A stretch of DNA of 45,141 bases from Acidobacteriota bacterium (GCA_040752915.1 JBFMHB010000020.1:1-45141); one strand, 5' to 3'. Counted from the first letter of the stretch, positions 1 to 8,325 are shown. Numbers and translations: made by a program. The notes: generated by a model from the sequence alone, not told the origin.

Positions 1-167
1 CCGATCCACCCCGCCTGAACGTCCGAGAAGCCCACCACGTCGGTGAGGTAGAGCGCCAGCGCGATGAATGTCCCGTAGTAGGCCGCCCGTTCGAAGAGTT
101 CCACGACGTTGCCGGTCCAGAAGGCCGTGGGAAATCTCCACGTGAGCGAGGCCTTTGCGTCGGTCAT
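1..167 (-). CDS. MFS/POT-type transporter, N-terminal fragment
   Basis: Read leftward from an ATG at 167, the first 55 residues form an open frame that runs off the window edge. They include FWTGNVVELFERAAYYG followed by a hydrophobic stretch ending in LYLTDVVGFS. This matches the first membrane helix of major-facilitator and POT-type transporters, where a Glu-Arg pair sits just before a Tyr-Tyr-Gly turn. The substrate cannot be told from this piece. The gene is divergent from the diguanylate cyclase at 400 and shares the spacer at 168-399 with it. The truncation is caused by the window, not by the genome. Confidence 0.75.
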   Translation of the reverse strand, partial: MTDAKASLTWRFPTAFWTGNVVELFERAAYYGTFIALALYLTDVVGFSDVQAGWI

Positions 168-348
168 GAGCCCTCCCGGGTCCGCGTCCGGTGCGGAGAG
201 CCACTCTACCCGGCCTGGGAGGTTCCGCACAAGGCTCCCGGCTGGCGTGGCCGTCGGCCCGAGCCGGAGATCCGGGCCGGACGCGGGGAAGGCCGTGACG
301 CATTGGGGGAATGGCCCCCCGCTCCGGCGCGGAAGCAGGGCCGGGTCG

Positions 349-377
349 TTGACAGATTCCTCGTTGGATGGTAGCAA
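349..377 (+). promoter_or_regulatory. sigma70-like promoter for the diguanylate cyclase gene
   Basis: A perfect -35 box TTGACA (349-354) is followed after 17 bases by TAGCAA (372-377), which matches only half of the -10 consensus. The predicted transcript would begin near 384, just before the AGGGAGGTG ribosome-binding site that precedes the TTG start at 400. The geometry is good but the -10 is weak, so this is a prediction from consensus only. Confidence 0.4.
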
Positions 378-399
378 CGTCGGTCAAGGGAGGTGTGGA

Positions 400-3333
400 T
401 TGAAGGGGGCCCTCGCGGCGATGGGGATCCGCCGCTGGAGTGTGGTTTTTCTGGGCCTGTGCGCCCTTCAGACCGCGGCCCTGGACCCCTCCAAGGCCGT
501 GACCCAATACCTTCACTCGACCTGGACTTCCACCGACGGGCTCCCCCAGAACTCGGGCCTGAGCGTGCTGGAGACCCGGGACGGGTATCTCTGGGTGGGC
601 ACCCAGGAGGGCCTTGCCCGCTTCGACGGCCTGGAGTTCAAGGTCTTCGATCGCTCCAACGTGCCCGTCATGACGAACCTCACCGTCCAGGCCCTGGCCG
701 AGGATCCCTCGGGAGCCCTCTGGGTGGGGACCGAGGGGGGAGGCGTCCTGTGCTACGAAAAGGGACGCTGGTCGGCCCACCGCGTCTCCTCGGGCCTGCC
801 CAGCGACATCGTCCACGACCTCTGCGTGGACCGGACGGGCGTCCTCTGGGCGGGAACCTACGGCGGGGTGGGCCGTCTGAAGGAAGGGCGGTGGACCGCG
901 TACCGACTCGGCCCCGCTCCCCACGGGTACCGCGTCCGGTGCTTGCTGGAGGACGACGGAGGCACCCTCTGGGCCGGCACCGAGGGGGGCGGGATCTACC
1001 GCTTCGTGGGGGAGGGGTTCCAGCCCTACACGCCCTCCGAGTCCCTTCCCGACCGGCGCATCCGGTGCCTGGGGCAGTCGCCCGAAGGCGACCTCTGGGT
1101 GGGGATGGAAAACGGGGGCCTGGCGGCGTGGCGCGGGGGGCGGTGGGAGCTCTTTACAGAAAAGAACGGACTCCCGGGCGATCGCGTCTTCTGCCTCCTG
1201 TGGGACCGCGACGGGTGCCTCTGGGTGGGGACCGAAGGGGGAGGGCTGGGGCGCTACGCCCGAGGTTCCTGGAGCCGGTTCACGACGCGCGATGGCCTGG
1301 GCACGAACCTCATCAACGCGCTCCACGAGGATTCCCAAGGGTCCATCTGGATCGGCGTCTTCGGAGGCGGGTTGGAGCGTCTGCGGGAGGGAAAGTGGAC
1401 TCCCTACTCCGTCTCCGAGGGGCTCTCCTCGAACACCGTGTGGTGCGCCTACGCGGATCCCGAGAACGGGCTTTGGGCCGGGACGGAGGAGGGGCTCTGC
1501 CGCTTCGACGGGGTGAGGTGGACCTCCTGGAGCACCGCCGACGGCCTGCCCCACAACCGGGTCCGGTCCATCCTCAAGGACCGCCGTGGAGCTGTGTGGG
1601 TCGGGACGGGGGGAGGGGGGCTGGCCCGGTTCGAGGGAGGGCGCTGGTTCCACGTGACGCCTCCCGGCCTTCCCGCCAACGAGAGGGTCTACGCGCTGTT
1701 GGAGGACCGCGACGGGGTCCTCTGGGTGGGGACCTACGGGAGCGGTGTCCACTACTTCGACGGGAAGTCGTGGGGGAGATTCTCGACCTCCGACGGCCTG
1801 GGGGGAGACCGGGTGCGCTGTCTCCTCCAGGACCGGTCCGGAGCCATGTGGTTCGGAACCTACGGCGGAGGCGTCAGCCGCCTTTTCGAAGGGCGCTGGA
1901 CGACCTGGACGACCCGCGACGGACTGCCGAGCGACCTCGCCCTCACGCTCTTCGAAGATTCCCTGGGCTGTGTGTGGCTGGGCACCAGCGGAGGCGGCCT
2001 GGCCCTGTGGAAGAACGGAAAATGGCACGGCTTCACGGCGGCCTCGGGGCTGTGCGACGAAAAGGCTTTCCAGTTTCTCGAGGACCGCTTCGGGCGTCTC
2101 TGGATCAGCTCCAACAAGGGCGTTTCGGAGGTGGAGCTGAAGGAAATGCACGACTACGCGGACGGAAAGGCGCCCTACGTTCGCTGCCGCCTCCACACCA
2201 AGAGCGACGGGCTCCTCAGTCAGGAATGCAACGGGGGCTCCCAGCCCGCGGGTTGCCGCACTCTCGACGGCCGGATCTGGTTTCCCACCCCGGGGGGCCT
2301 CGTCGTGCTGGACCCCGAACGAATCCCCCGCAGCGACACGCCGCCCCGCGTGGTCCTCTCGGAGGTCCTCGTCAACAAGGAGCCGGTGGACCTCCAGGGG
2401 CCCCCGCGCCGCCCCCTGGGACGGGGAGAGGTGGAGATCCGGTACGCGGGGTTGAGCCTCGAGGCCCCCGAGAAGGTCTCCTTCCGCTACCGGCTCGAGC
2501 CCTACGAGAGCGAGTGGGTCGACGCGGGACGCCGCCGGCAGGCCTTTTACACCAACCTGGCTCCGGGCGAGTACCGCTTCCGGCTCATGGCCTCGAGCGA
2601 GGAGGGGGTCTGGAGCGAGCCCGTGGAGGCGGTCTTTGCGCTGGACCCGCCGTTCTGGAAGACCGGTCTCTTCAAGGTCCTGACGGCGGGGGGCGTTCTG
2701 GCCCTGGGAGCGGGCCTGTTCTTCTTCCTTCTCCTGGGTGCCCGGCGCAGGGCGGCCACCCTGGAGCGGGTGGTGGCCGAGCGGACGAGCGAACTCGCCG
2801 ACGCGAACCGGAGGCTGGAAGAGCTCTCGGTCCGGGACTTCCTCACGGGCGCCTACAACCGGCGGAGACTGGAGGAGTTTCTCGATCAGGAATGGAAGCG
2901 GGGCATCCGCACGGGCCGCCCCCTCTCGGTTCTGCTCGTGGACGTGGACCGCTTCAAGTCCTACAACGACGAGCAAGGGCACGCGGCGGGAGACGCCGTA
3001 CTGACGTCCATCGTGGGCGTCCTGGAGGGCCTCTGCCGGCGGCCGACGGACCTCGTGGCCCGGTATGGGGGGGACGAGTTCGTGGTGGTCCTGGCGGAGA
3101 TGGACGTTCAGGCGGCCCGGGAGCTGGCCGAAACCTTGCGGGCGAACGTCGAGAAGACGTGCCGGTCTTCCGCCTCGCCGAACCTGCCCGGAGACGTGAC
3201 GGTGAGCGTGGGGGGTGCGGGGCGGGTGCCCGCTCCGGACGTATCCTACGAGACCCTTCTGCGGGAGGCCGACGCCGCCCTCCACCTGGCCAAACAAACG
3301 GGCCGCAATACGGTTCGGTGGCACGTGCTCTGA
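400..3333 (+). CDS. Propeller-sensor diguanylate cyclase (Reg_prop - Y_Y_Y - TM - GGDEF)
   Basis: A 977-residue membrane protein predicted to make cyclic di-GMP in response to a periplasmic signal. After a signal peptide (to about residue 28) come 14 copies of a W(V/A/L)GT..GGG repeat, about residues 60-650. These are Reg_prop beta-propeller blades, enough for two seven-bladed propellers. A Y_Y_Y immunoglobulin-like domain follows (about 680-755), then one membrane helix (about 761-781), a short coiled coil and a GGDEF domain. The active-site motif GGDEF is intact at 890-894. The inhibitory I-site RxxD is present at 881-884, so product feedback is likely. I chose the TTG at 400 because AGGGAGGTG lies just upstream; the ATG at 421 has no ribosome-binding site. 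The usual histidine-kinase output of this family is replaced here by the cyclase. The sensed ligand is unknown, possibly a carbohydrate as in Bacteroides hybrid systems. Confidence 0.9.
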   Translation: MKGALAAMGIRRWSVVFLGLCALQTAALDPSKAVTQYLHSTWTSTDGLPQNSGLSVLETRDGYLWVGTQEGLARFDGLEFKVFDRSNVPVMTNLTVQALAEDPSGALWVGTEGGGVLCYEKGRWSAHRVSSGLPSDIVHDLCVDRTGVLWAGTYGGVGRLKEGRWTAYRLGPAPHGYRVRCLLEDDGGTLWAGTEGGGIYRFVGEGFQPYTPSESLPDRRIRCLGQSPEGDLWVGMENGGLAAWRGGRWELFTEKNGLPGDRVFCLLWDRDGCLWVGTEGGGLGRYARGSWSRFTTRDGLGTNLINALHEDSQGSIWIGVFGGGLERLREGKWTPYSVSEGLSSNTVWCAYADPENGLWAGTEEGLCRFDGVRWTSWSTADGLPHNRVRSILKDRRGAVWVGTGGGGLARFEGGRWFHVTPPGLPANERVYALLEDRDGVLWVGTYGSGVHYFDGKSWGRFSTSDGLGGDRVRCLLQDRSGAMWFGTYGGGVSRLFEGRWTTWTTRDGLPSDLALTLFEDSLGCVWLGTSGGGLALWKNGKWHGFTAASGLCDEKAFQFLEDRFGRLWISSNKGVSEVELKEMHDYADGKAPYVRCRLHTKSDGLLSQECNGGSQPAGCRTLDGRIWFPTPGGLVVLDPERIPRSDTPPRVVLSEVLVNKEPVDLQGPPRRPLGRGEVEIRYAGLSLEAPEKVSFRYRLEPYESEWVDAGRRRQAFYTNLAPGEYRFRLMASSEEGVWSEPVEAVFALDPPFWKTGLFKVLTAGGVLALGAGLFFFLLLGARRRAATLERVVAERTSELADANRRLEELSVRDFLTGAYNRRRLEEFLDQEWKRGIRTGRPLSVLLVDVDRFKSYNDEQGHAAGDAVLTSIVGVLEGLCRRPTDLVARYGGDEFVVVLAEMDVQAARELAETLRANVEKTCRSSASPNLPGDVTVSVGGAGRVPAPDVSYETLLREADAALHLAKQTGRNTVRWHVL

Positions 3334-3491
3334 CGCGCCGCTCCAGGCGGCTCGGGCAACCCCCGTCGCCGGCGAAACCTATCGCTCCCCAAGCCTCCGT
3401 CCTGCGGTTTAAGGGAGGATCGGCCTGCCCCCTCGGGTTTCTCCGACGAGCCCCGTTGCGGAGGGGGGATGGCCGTCTCCATCCGTCCCGA

Positions 3492-3528
3492 GGGCTTCGC
3501 CCGGCCGGGAGGTAGGCCGGGAGAGCCC
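3492..3528. other. GC-rich compound hairpin in a convergent intergenic spacer
   Basis: The spacer between the convergent genes ending at 3333 and 3600 holds a two-part inverted repeat. An outer GGGCT/AGCCC pair (3492-3496 with 3524-3528) encloses CCCGGCC/GGCCGGG (3500-3506 with 3515-3521) with an 8-base loop. No T-run follows on either strand. It may help end transcription of the cyclase gene or be a small structured element; function is unknown. Confidence 0.3.
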
Positions 3529-3542
3529 GAAAAGAACGCGGA

Positions 3543-3580
3543 GCAAAGAGAAGGGAGCCCCGAGGGGCTCCCTTCTTTGC
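3543..3580 (-). terminator. Rho-independent terminator of the Cys/His-rich secreted protein gene
   Basis: A 10-bp perfect stem AAGGGAGCCC/GGGCTCCCTT (3551-3560 with 3565-3574) has a CGAG loop. It is extended by GCAAAG/CTTTGC at its base. On the minus strand it lies about 20 bases past the stop at 3600 and is followed by a pyrimidine-rich CTCTTTGC. It could work on both strands. Confidence 0.65.
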
Positions 3581-3599
3581 GTCGTTCCACGGGTCCGGC

Positions 3600-4106
3600 T
3601 CAGGTCTTGTCGGCCTTGGCAGACTTGGCGTGGCAGGTCTTCATGCAATCTTCGCGCAGGCCGATCACCTTCTCGAGGTTCTGGGCGTGGGCTTCGAGAA
3701 AGGCCTTCTCGGTGGCGGGATCCAAGCCCTTCTTGAGGGTGTCAAGGTCCTGGGAGAGGGCCTTGAAACCGGCAGCCATGGGATCCATGTGGGGGCAGGA
3801 GGAGGCCATGGAGGCCCGGTGGGCGCCGCAGGTGGACTCGCACTCACCCTTGGCTTTGAGGAGCTTGTCCAGGTTCTCGGAGTGGGTCTTGAGGAAGGCG
3901 GCCTTCTCGGCCTCGGGAACGCCGGTCTTGAGGGCGGCCACGTCCTTCTGCATGAGGGTGAAGCCGTCGGAGACGGCGGTCATGTGGGCCGAGCAGCCGC
4001 CCTTGGACATCTCGGCCTTCTTGGAGTGGTCGCAACCCGGTCCTCCCGCGAAGGCGAGGGTGGCGAAGGCGGCGGCGGCCAGGGAAACAAGCAGGACTTT
4101 GCGCAT
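3600..4106 (-). CDS. Secreted Cys/His-rich protein of two tandem repeats, function unknown
   Basis: A 168-residue protein with a clear signal peptide (cleavage near LAFA-GG, residue 20). The mature part is an internal duplication. Repeat 1 covers about residues 38-96 and repeat 2 about 104-160. Each repeat begins with a Cys/His pair (C38SAH41; C104PH106), continues as a charged helix with the shared pattern F(L)..H..NL.K, and ends in a CX3C motif (CESTC at 89-93; CMKTC at 154-158) followed by His. Seven cysteines in total suggest disulfide-linked helical hairpins or metal binding. The start at 4106 has a strong GAGGAGG ribosome-binding site. A promoter-like pair lies about 140 bases upstream and a terminator just after the gene, so it is probably monocistronic. 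I do not recognise the family. A periplasmic metal-binding role is only an inference. Confidence 0.8.
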   Translation of the reverse strand: MRKVLLVSLAAAAFATLAFAGGPGCDHSKKAEMSKGGCSAHMTAVSDGFTLMQKDVAALKTGVPEAEKAAFLKTHSENLDKLLKAKGECESTCGAHRASMASSCPHMDPMAAGFKALSQDLDTLKKGLDPATEKAFLEAHAQNLEKVIGLREDCMKTCHAKSAKADKT

Positions 4107-4431
4107 CGGAACCTCCTCGAAATGGGGCGCGCCGCTATGGCGCGCGGACTCATGTAACGACCAGGTCCTCCCCCTCCATTCCCGACATGGGTGTGCGCGG
4201 CGTCACGTGCGGGCCGAGACGGAAGGGCGGGACGCACTCCACACTATACGGCGTGGACATCTTGGGAGCAAGCCGGGAACACCGATCCCCCCGGCCATGC
4301 CAAAGACGCTCCGTCTTTTCCGTCGGGCGCGACCCCCGCCGAGGGCCAAAAGGGTGAAGGCCGGCTCCGGGTGATACCGACCCGCTTGCGGTGAATCTGC
4401 CGGGTAGGTACCCTTTGGGGAGAAGGGTCGG
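4107..4431. other. Divergent intergenic region (325 bp)
   Basis: This spacer separates the leftward secreted-protein gene from the rightward TPR gene. It contains a minus-strand promoter-like pair at 4243-4271 and purine-rich stretches. I see no convincing coding frame, tRNA or repeat in it, and no good promoter for the rightward unit. Confidence 0.5.
4243..4271 (-). promoter_or_regulatory. sigma70-like promoter for the secreted Cys/His-rich protein
   Basis: On the minus strand TTGCTC (4271-4266) and TATAGT (4248-4243) are separated by exactly 17 bases. The -10 matches the consensus at five of six positions, the -35 at three. Transcription would start near 4236, leaving a leader of about 130 bases before the ATG at 4106. 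Confidence 0.4.
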
Positions 4432-5532
4432 GTGAAGATGGCGGCGAGATGGAGCGAATCCGCGCGTCGGGAGGCCCGCTGGACGGTCCTGGCCGTCCTC
4501 GTCGCCCTTTCGATGCCATCGGCCCGGGCGGCGGGTCCCCCGTACGATCCCTCGGAGTACGTGGCCGGGCGCGAGGCGCTGGTCCGGGGGGACGTGGAGG
4601 GGGCGGTTTCGGCTTTCTGCTCCATGCTTCGCCCCGAGGCGGGGAAGCCCCTCTATACGGTGAGCGTGGTGCTCCTCTGCCGCCGGGAGAACCTGCGGGG
4701 CGAGTTCTCCAAACTGACCACCGTCGCCCCCGTCTTCGTCCAAGAGGTGCCCTACAAGGGGCAGATGTGTTACCGGGTCTGCGCCGGGCTGTCCTCGTCC
4801 AAAGGTGACCTTGGGGCGGTCCTGGAAAGGCTCTCTCCCGAGGCTCTGGCTCTGCATCCCTTCGTGACCTCCGTGGCCTGGCCCTGCGGACCTCCCTCTC
4901 GGGGGAACGGAGACAGGGCGGCGGCGGAGGCGCGGGAGGGGGCGCCGGTGGCGGCCCAGGCGGCGGAGATGGGCTCCGGCGCGCAGACCCCGTCCTCTGT
5001 CCCCTCTCCCGATCGCTCCACCCCACCGCCGACGCCTTCTCCCGCGGCGGGCGAATCGCCGGCGGCCTCCTCCGAGGCCTGGTTTCGAAAGGGGCTCGCG
5101 GCCTACGCCCAGGGCCGCCGGGAGGAGGCCGAGGCCTGCTACCGGAAGTCCCTTCAGGCCGCGCCCGGACGACCCGAAGTGCTCAACAACCTGGGCGTCC
5201 TGTGCCTGGAGGACCGCCGCCTCGAAGAAGCCCGGGGGCTCTTCCAGGAGGCCCTCGGCCGGGCGCCCGCCTACGGCCGGGCGCGCCTGAACCTGGCCGG
5301 CGCACTATGGGGGCTCGGGCGCGAGGCGGAGGCCCTCGAGGAGGCTCTGAGAGCGGCCGAACTCGACCCGAAGGACCTGGCGGCCCACCTGACCCTGGCC
5401 TCCTTCTATCTGGCCCGGGGCGAAAAGGTCGAGGCCCTTGCGGAGGCGGAGAAGGTCCTGGCTCTGGATCCTTCCAACGAGAGGGCCCAGGTCTTTGCCG
5501 CCGCCGCCCGGATGGAAGAAGACCACCAGTGA
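4432..5532 (+). CDS. Secreted SPOR-like/TPR repeat protein
   Basis: A 366-residue protein with a signal peptide (about residues 1-34). Residues about 78-122 (YTVSVVLLCRRENL ... CYRVCAG) look like a SPOR-type domain, the fold that binds denuded peptidoglycan. A Pro/Ser/Ala-rich linker (about 150-215) leads to three or four TPR units (about 218-362) with the usual A..Y...G...EA pattern. The gene overlaps the ABC ATPase by four bases (GTGA), so the two are translationally coupled. That suggests a role in the cell envelope together with the exporter. The start is GTG at 4432 or ATG at 4438; ribosome-binding signal GAGAAGG favours neither strongly. The SPOR assignment is by eye and less certain than the TPR one. 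Confidence 0.8.
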   Translation: MKMAARWSESARREARWTVLAVLVALSMPSARAAGPPYDPSEYVAGREALVRGDVEGAVSAFCSMLRPEAGKPLYTVSVVLLCRRENLRGEFSKLTTVAPVFVQEVPYKGQMCYRVCAGLSSSKGDLGAVLERLSPEALALHPFVTSVAWPCGPPSRGNGDRAAAEAREGAPVAAQAAEMGSGAQTPSSVPSPDRSTPPPTPSPAAGESPAASSEAWFRKGLAAYAQGRREEAEACYRKSLQAAPGRPEVLNNLGVLCLEDRRLEEARGLFQEALGRAPAYGRARLNLAGALWGLGREAEALEEALRAAELDPKDLAAHLTLASFYLARGEKVEALAEAEKVLALDPSNERAQVFAAAARMEEDHQ

Positions 5533-6269
5533 CGTGCGCCCTGGAGGTTTCGGGCCTTCGCTTCGCCTACCCCGCCCTTCCAGGCCCGCTGGCGTGGCTG
5601 TCGCGGGGCCCGACCCGGACCCTGCAGGTCCTGGATGGGGTCTCCTTCCGCGTGGATCTCGGCGAGAAGGTCTGCCTCATGGGCGCCAACGGGGCGGGAA
5701 AATCCACCCTGCTCAAGGTGGTTCTGGGCTTCCTGAAGCCGTGCGGGGGGGAGATCCGGTTGTTCGGCCGGCCCGCCGACCGGGAGGGGCGCCGGAGGGT
5801 CGGATACGTCCATCCCGACGAGAGGTCCTTTTACTGGAGGCTGACGGTCCTGCAGAACCTGGAGTTTTTCGGAGGCCTGTGGGGGCTGGACCGGCGGGAG
5901 GCGCGGGCCCGCGCCGCCCTGTGGGCCGAGGAACTGGAGCTGGAGCCGTGGCTCGGGAGGCCCTTCGCGGACCTCTCCACGGGCCTGAGGCAGCGGACGG
6001 CCATCGCCCGGGCCCTCCTGCACGGCCCCGACGTCCTGGTGATGGACGAGCCCACGAGGAGCCTCGATCCTCCCTCGGCGGCCCGCTTCCGCCGGTGGCT
6101 GTCCGAGGGACCCTTGCGGGACAAGGCGGTCCTGCTCTCCACCCACGGACTGGACGAGGCGAAGGCCCTGGGGGGGGCCTGCCTGGTCCTTGCGGGAAGG
6201 CGGCTGGTCTGGCAGGGCGGCCCCCCCGACGAAGAGGCCCTCCGGGGCCTCATGGAGGCGCCGCTGTGA
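5529..6269 (+). CDS. ABC-2 exporter, ATP-binding protein
   Basis: A 246-residue cytoplasmic ATPase that powers the permease encoded next. Walker A is GANGAGKST (52-60), the signature is LSTGLRQR (149-156) and Walker B is VLVMDEP (169-175) with catalytic Glu174. The segment DERSFYWRLT (97-106) is typical of ATPases paired with ABC-2 type permeases for drugs, polysaccharides or antibiotics. The GTG start at 5529 overlaps the preceding stop codon by four bases (GTGA), and the frame is closed further upstream by homology only, so the short form is preferred. The substrate cannot be read from the sequence. The coupling to a SPOR/TPR protein hints at an envelope component. Confidence 0.92.
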   Translation: MTCALEVSGLRFAYPALPGPLAWLSRGPTRTLQVLDGVSFRVDLGEKVCLMGANGAGKSTLLKVVLGFLKPCGGEIRLFGRPADREGRRRVGYVHPDERSFYWRLTVLQNLEFFGGLWGLDRREARARAALWAEELELEPWLGRPFADLSTGLRQRTAIARALLHGPDVLVMDEPTRSLDPPSAARFRRWLSEGPLRDKAVLLSTHGLDEAKALGGACLVLAGRRLVWQGGPPDEEALRGLMEAPL

Positions 6270-7063
6270 AACTCCTCCGGGTGGCTGCGGCGGTGTTGAT
6301 CCGGGACCTGCGACTGGCCCTCTCCTACCGGCTCAACTTCCTCCTCACCGCGGCCGCGGGCGTCTTCAGCACGGTGCTGTGGTATTACCTCTCGGCCTTC
6401 GTCTCCCCGAAGGCGGGGTCCGTTCCCGGAGGGTACTTCGGCTACGTCGTCACCGGGACGGCCCTCCTGGGATACGTCCACGCCGCCCTCCACGGCTTCT
6501 CGCGGAGGTTGAGGGAGGAACAGACCACGGGGACGCTGGAAATCCTCGTCTCCTCGCCGGCCCCCCCCTGGGCCCTCCTCGTGCTTTCCTCCCTCTGGGA
6601 GATGGGCGCGAGAACGCTCGAGGCCGCGTTTCTGCTGGCCGTTGCGGGCCTTCTGGGGCTCCAGGTGCAGGTCGCGCACCCCTGGGCCCTCGTGCCGCTC
6701 GGGATCCTCACGGTGACGAGCTTCGCGGGCCTGGGGATCCTCGCCGCCTCCTTCCTCCTGATCTTCCAGCGCGGGGAGCCCGTCACGCCCTTCGTGGGCG
6801 GGCTGATGGCCTTGCTGGGCGGCGTCTTTTTCCCCCCCGAACTCCTGCCCCCCTCTCTCGCCCTCCTCTCCCGCCTCGTCCCCCTCACCTGGGCCGTGGA
6901 GGGTCTGCGGGGCGTTCTCCTGGAGGGCAAGGGGACGGGGGATCTCGGCGTCGTCTTCGCCGCCCTGGGCCTGTTCACGGCCCTGCTCCTTCCCGCATCC
7001 TTCGTCTACTTCACCTTCGCCCTGAAGGTCGCCCGCCGCCACGGTCTGCTGACGAAGTATTGA
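6266..7063 (+). CDS. ABC-2 type exporter permease
   Basis: A 265-residue integral membrane protein with about six helices. It fits the ABC-2 membrane family: an amphipathic start (RVAAAVLIRDLRLALSYR), a TTGTLEILVSSP turn after the second helix, and a late FFPPELLPPSL loop before PLTWAVEGLRG. It forms the transmembrane channel of the exporter whose ATPase is encoded immediately upstream. The GTG start at 6266 overlaps the ATPase stop by four bases (GTGA). It ends the three-gene unit. Substrate unknown. Confidence 0.9.
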   Translation: MKLLRVAAAVLIRDLRLALSYRLNFLLTAAAGVFSTVLWYYLSAFVSPKAGSVPGGYFGYVVTGTALLGYVHAALHGFSRRLREEQTTGTLEILVSSPAPPWALLVLSSLWEMGARTLEAAFLLAVAGLLGLQVQVAHPWALVPLGILTVTSFAGLGILAASFLLIFQRGEPVTPFVGGLMALLGGVFFPPELLPPSLALLSRLVPLTWAVEGLRGVLLEGKGTGDLGVVFAALGLFTALLLPASFVYFTFALKVARRHGLLTKY

Positions 7064-7210
7064 GGGCGGTGGAAGAAGGAAAGGAACGCCCCCCGCGCCT
7101 TCAAGGATCCCCCGATGCGAAGGACTTGCCGGCGCACCGTGGCCCCGGAGCCGAGACCGCATGGGCCGTCGTCTGGACTTGGCCGTGCCCGTGCCGTGCG
7201 CACGCAACGA

Positions 7211-7238
7211 GCCGCCGGGCCCGTTCCGGTCCGGCGGC
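7211..7238. terminator. Possible terminator hairpin between convergent genes
   Basis: An 11-bp stem GCCGCCGGGCC/GGTCCGGCGGC, with one G-T pair and a 6-base loop, lies between the permease gene (ending 7063) and the leftward lipoprotein gene (ending 7300). Neither side has a good T-run, so termination is uncertain. Confidence 0.35.
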
Positions 7239-7299
7239 CCTCTCGTCGAGGTGGGGGATAGCGGCGGGTGCGGCCTCCCTCACGGGAGCCTGGGTCCGC

Positions 7300-7830
7300 C
7301 TATTCGGCCAGGGGAGCCTTGATGAGGTGCAGGTCGTCGATCCACACGGTCCCGACGCCGTTCACCACCAGGTTCAGCTTCACCGAATCCGGCTTCTGCC
7401 CCTTCTGGAGCCGCAGGGAGGTCTCGGAGGTCGTCCAGTCGGCCGTGCCGCGCAGGGCGTTCTGGTAGTTCTGGGCCGTCACCTCGCCGCCGCCGGGGAA
7501 GTGGACCACCATCTGGAGGTAGGCGTCGCCGCCGAAATCCTGAGCCTTGAGCTTGGCCCGGTAGATCAGGTTGGCGTATTCCACGCCGGGGAAGCCCACC
7601 TCGTAAAGAGAGACGGTGATGGGCACTTCGGTGGCCACCTTGAGGGAGCCGTTCCCGTCCGCCGAAACGGCCTTGTCGAGGGAGACCTGGCCCGGCATGA
7701 GCACGCCGTCGAGGGTGTCCGCGGCATAGGCCTGAATGTCCTTGGGCGGCTCGGGTCCCTTCTTGCAGCCAACGGCCGCGAGGGCCACGGCGAGGGCCGC
7801 CGCGGCGGCCCGGATCCACGTGATCTTCAT
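7300..7830 (-). CDS. Predicted lipoprotein with a beta-sandwich-like domain
   Basis: A 176-residue lipoprotein. The signal peptide ends in a lipobox (LAAVGC, lipidated Cys22). Residues about 32-172 alternate short beta strands and end with [13 protein letters not shown]. That ending is characteristic of jelly-roll, carbohydrate-binding-module-like domains, where the final strand reads 'vwiDdv.l'. The start at 7830 has the ribosome-binding site GGAGGAAACG. A separate gene (7872-8174) lies 41 bases upstream in the same direction, so they may be co-transcribed. Ligand and role are unknown; sugar or peptidoglycan binding is an inference from the fold. Confidence 0.75.
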   Translation of the reverse strand: MKITWIRAAAAALAVALAAVGCKKGPEPPKDIQAYAADTLDGVLMPGQVSLDKAVSADGNGSLKVATEVPITVSLYEVGFPGVEYANLIYRAKLKAQDFGGDAYLQMVVHFPGGGEVTAQNYQNALRGTADWTTSETSLRLQKGQKPDSVKLNLVVNGVGTVWIDDLHLIKAPLAE

Positions 7831-7871
7831 CGTTTCCTCCTCCAGGTACCGATGGTTCGCGAAACGTCCCC

Positions 7872-8174
7872 TCAGTCCAGGTCGATGTCCCTCGGGATGG
7901 GTCCCACGGGACCTTCCTTGGCCTTTTTAAACAGGTCCTGGAACTTCTGCTCCAGCACCTCCTTCTTCGCCTTTTCGGAGCGGATGGACTCCTGGAATTT
8001 CTCCTCGGCCTGGCGCTTCTCCTCGTCGAGGCGCTTGAGGCGGTCCTCGAAGGAGGCCTTCTCGGCGGAGGAGGGCGGGGCCTCGTGGGACAGGACCACG
8101 CGCGCCTCCGCGTCGAGGGTGATGAGGGCCCCGCAGCAGGGGCACGTGACGGTGAAGCGCGCGCCTTCGGACAT
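7872..8174 (-). CDS. Zinc-ribbon/coiled-coil small protein
   Basis: A 100-residue cytoplasmic protein. The N-terminus has CPCCG (11-15), a single CxxC knuckle that could form half of a zinc ribbon, followed by a short beta segment. Residues about 40-88 are a highly charged coiled coil ([20 protein letters not shown] and onward), and the tail is Pro/Asp rich. I chose the ATG at 8174 because the zinc knuckle follows directly; an upstream ATG at 8207 adds only unlikely residues with no ribosome-binding site. It precedes the lipoprotein gene on the same strand. The function is unknown; dimerisation through the coil could complete a shared zinc site. Confidence 0.7.
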   Translation of the reverse strand: MSEGARFTVTCPCCGALITLDAEARVVLSHEAPPSSAEKASFEDRLKRLDEEKRQAEEKFQESIRSEKAKKEVLEQKFQDLFKKAKEGPVGPIPRDIDLD

Positions 8175-8325
8175 TCCCAACGCTCCAGGAGACGAAGGAT
8201 AGCACATCCGGGCGGGCGGCGGGAGGGTGCCGAGCAGGCCCGCACCGGGGTGCGCGCGGGGCGGTCCGCTCGCCGGGGCGGGTACCTATCCGCGCTCCAT
8301 CCAGCTCCTGTGCTACCTTGGAACG

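Noticed and set aside
600-2110. Repeated DNA that could be mistaken for a repeat array or CRISPR
   Set aside because: The similarity comes from the protein-level propeller repeats in frame; spacing and sequence vary and no spacers exist.
393-3515. A 1040-residue frame overlapping the diguanylate cyclase
   Set aside because: Another frame of the same DNA; the repeats and GGDEF motif are in the chosen frame.
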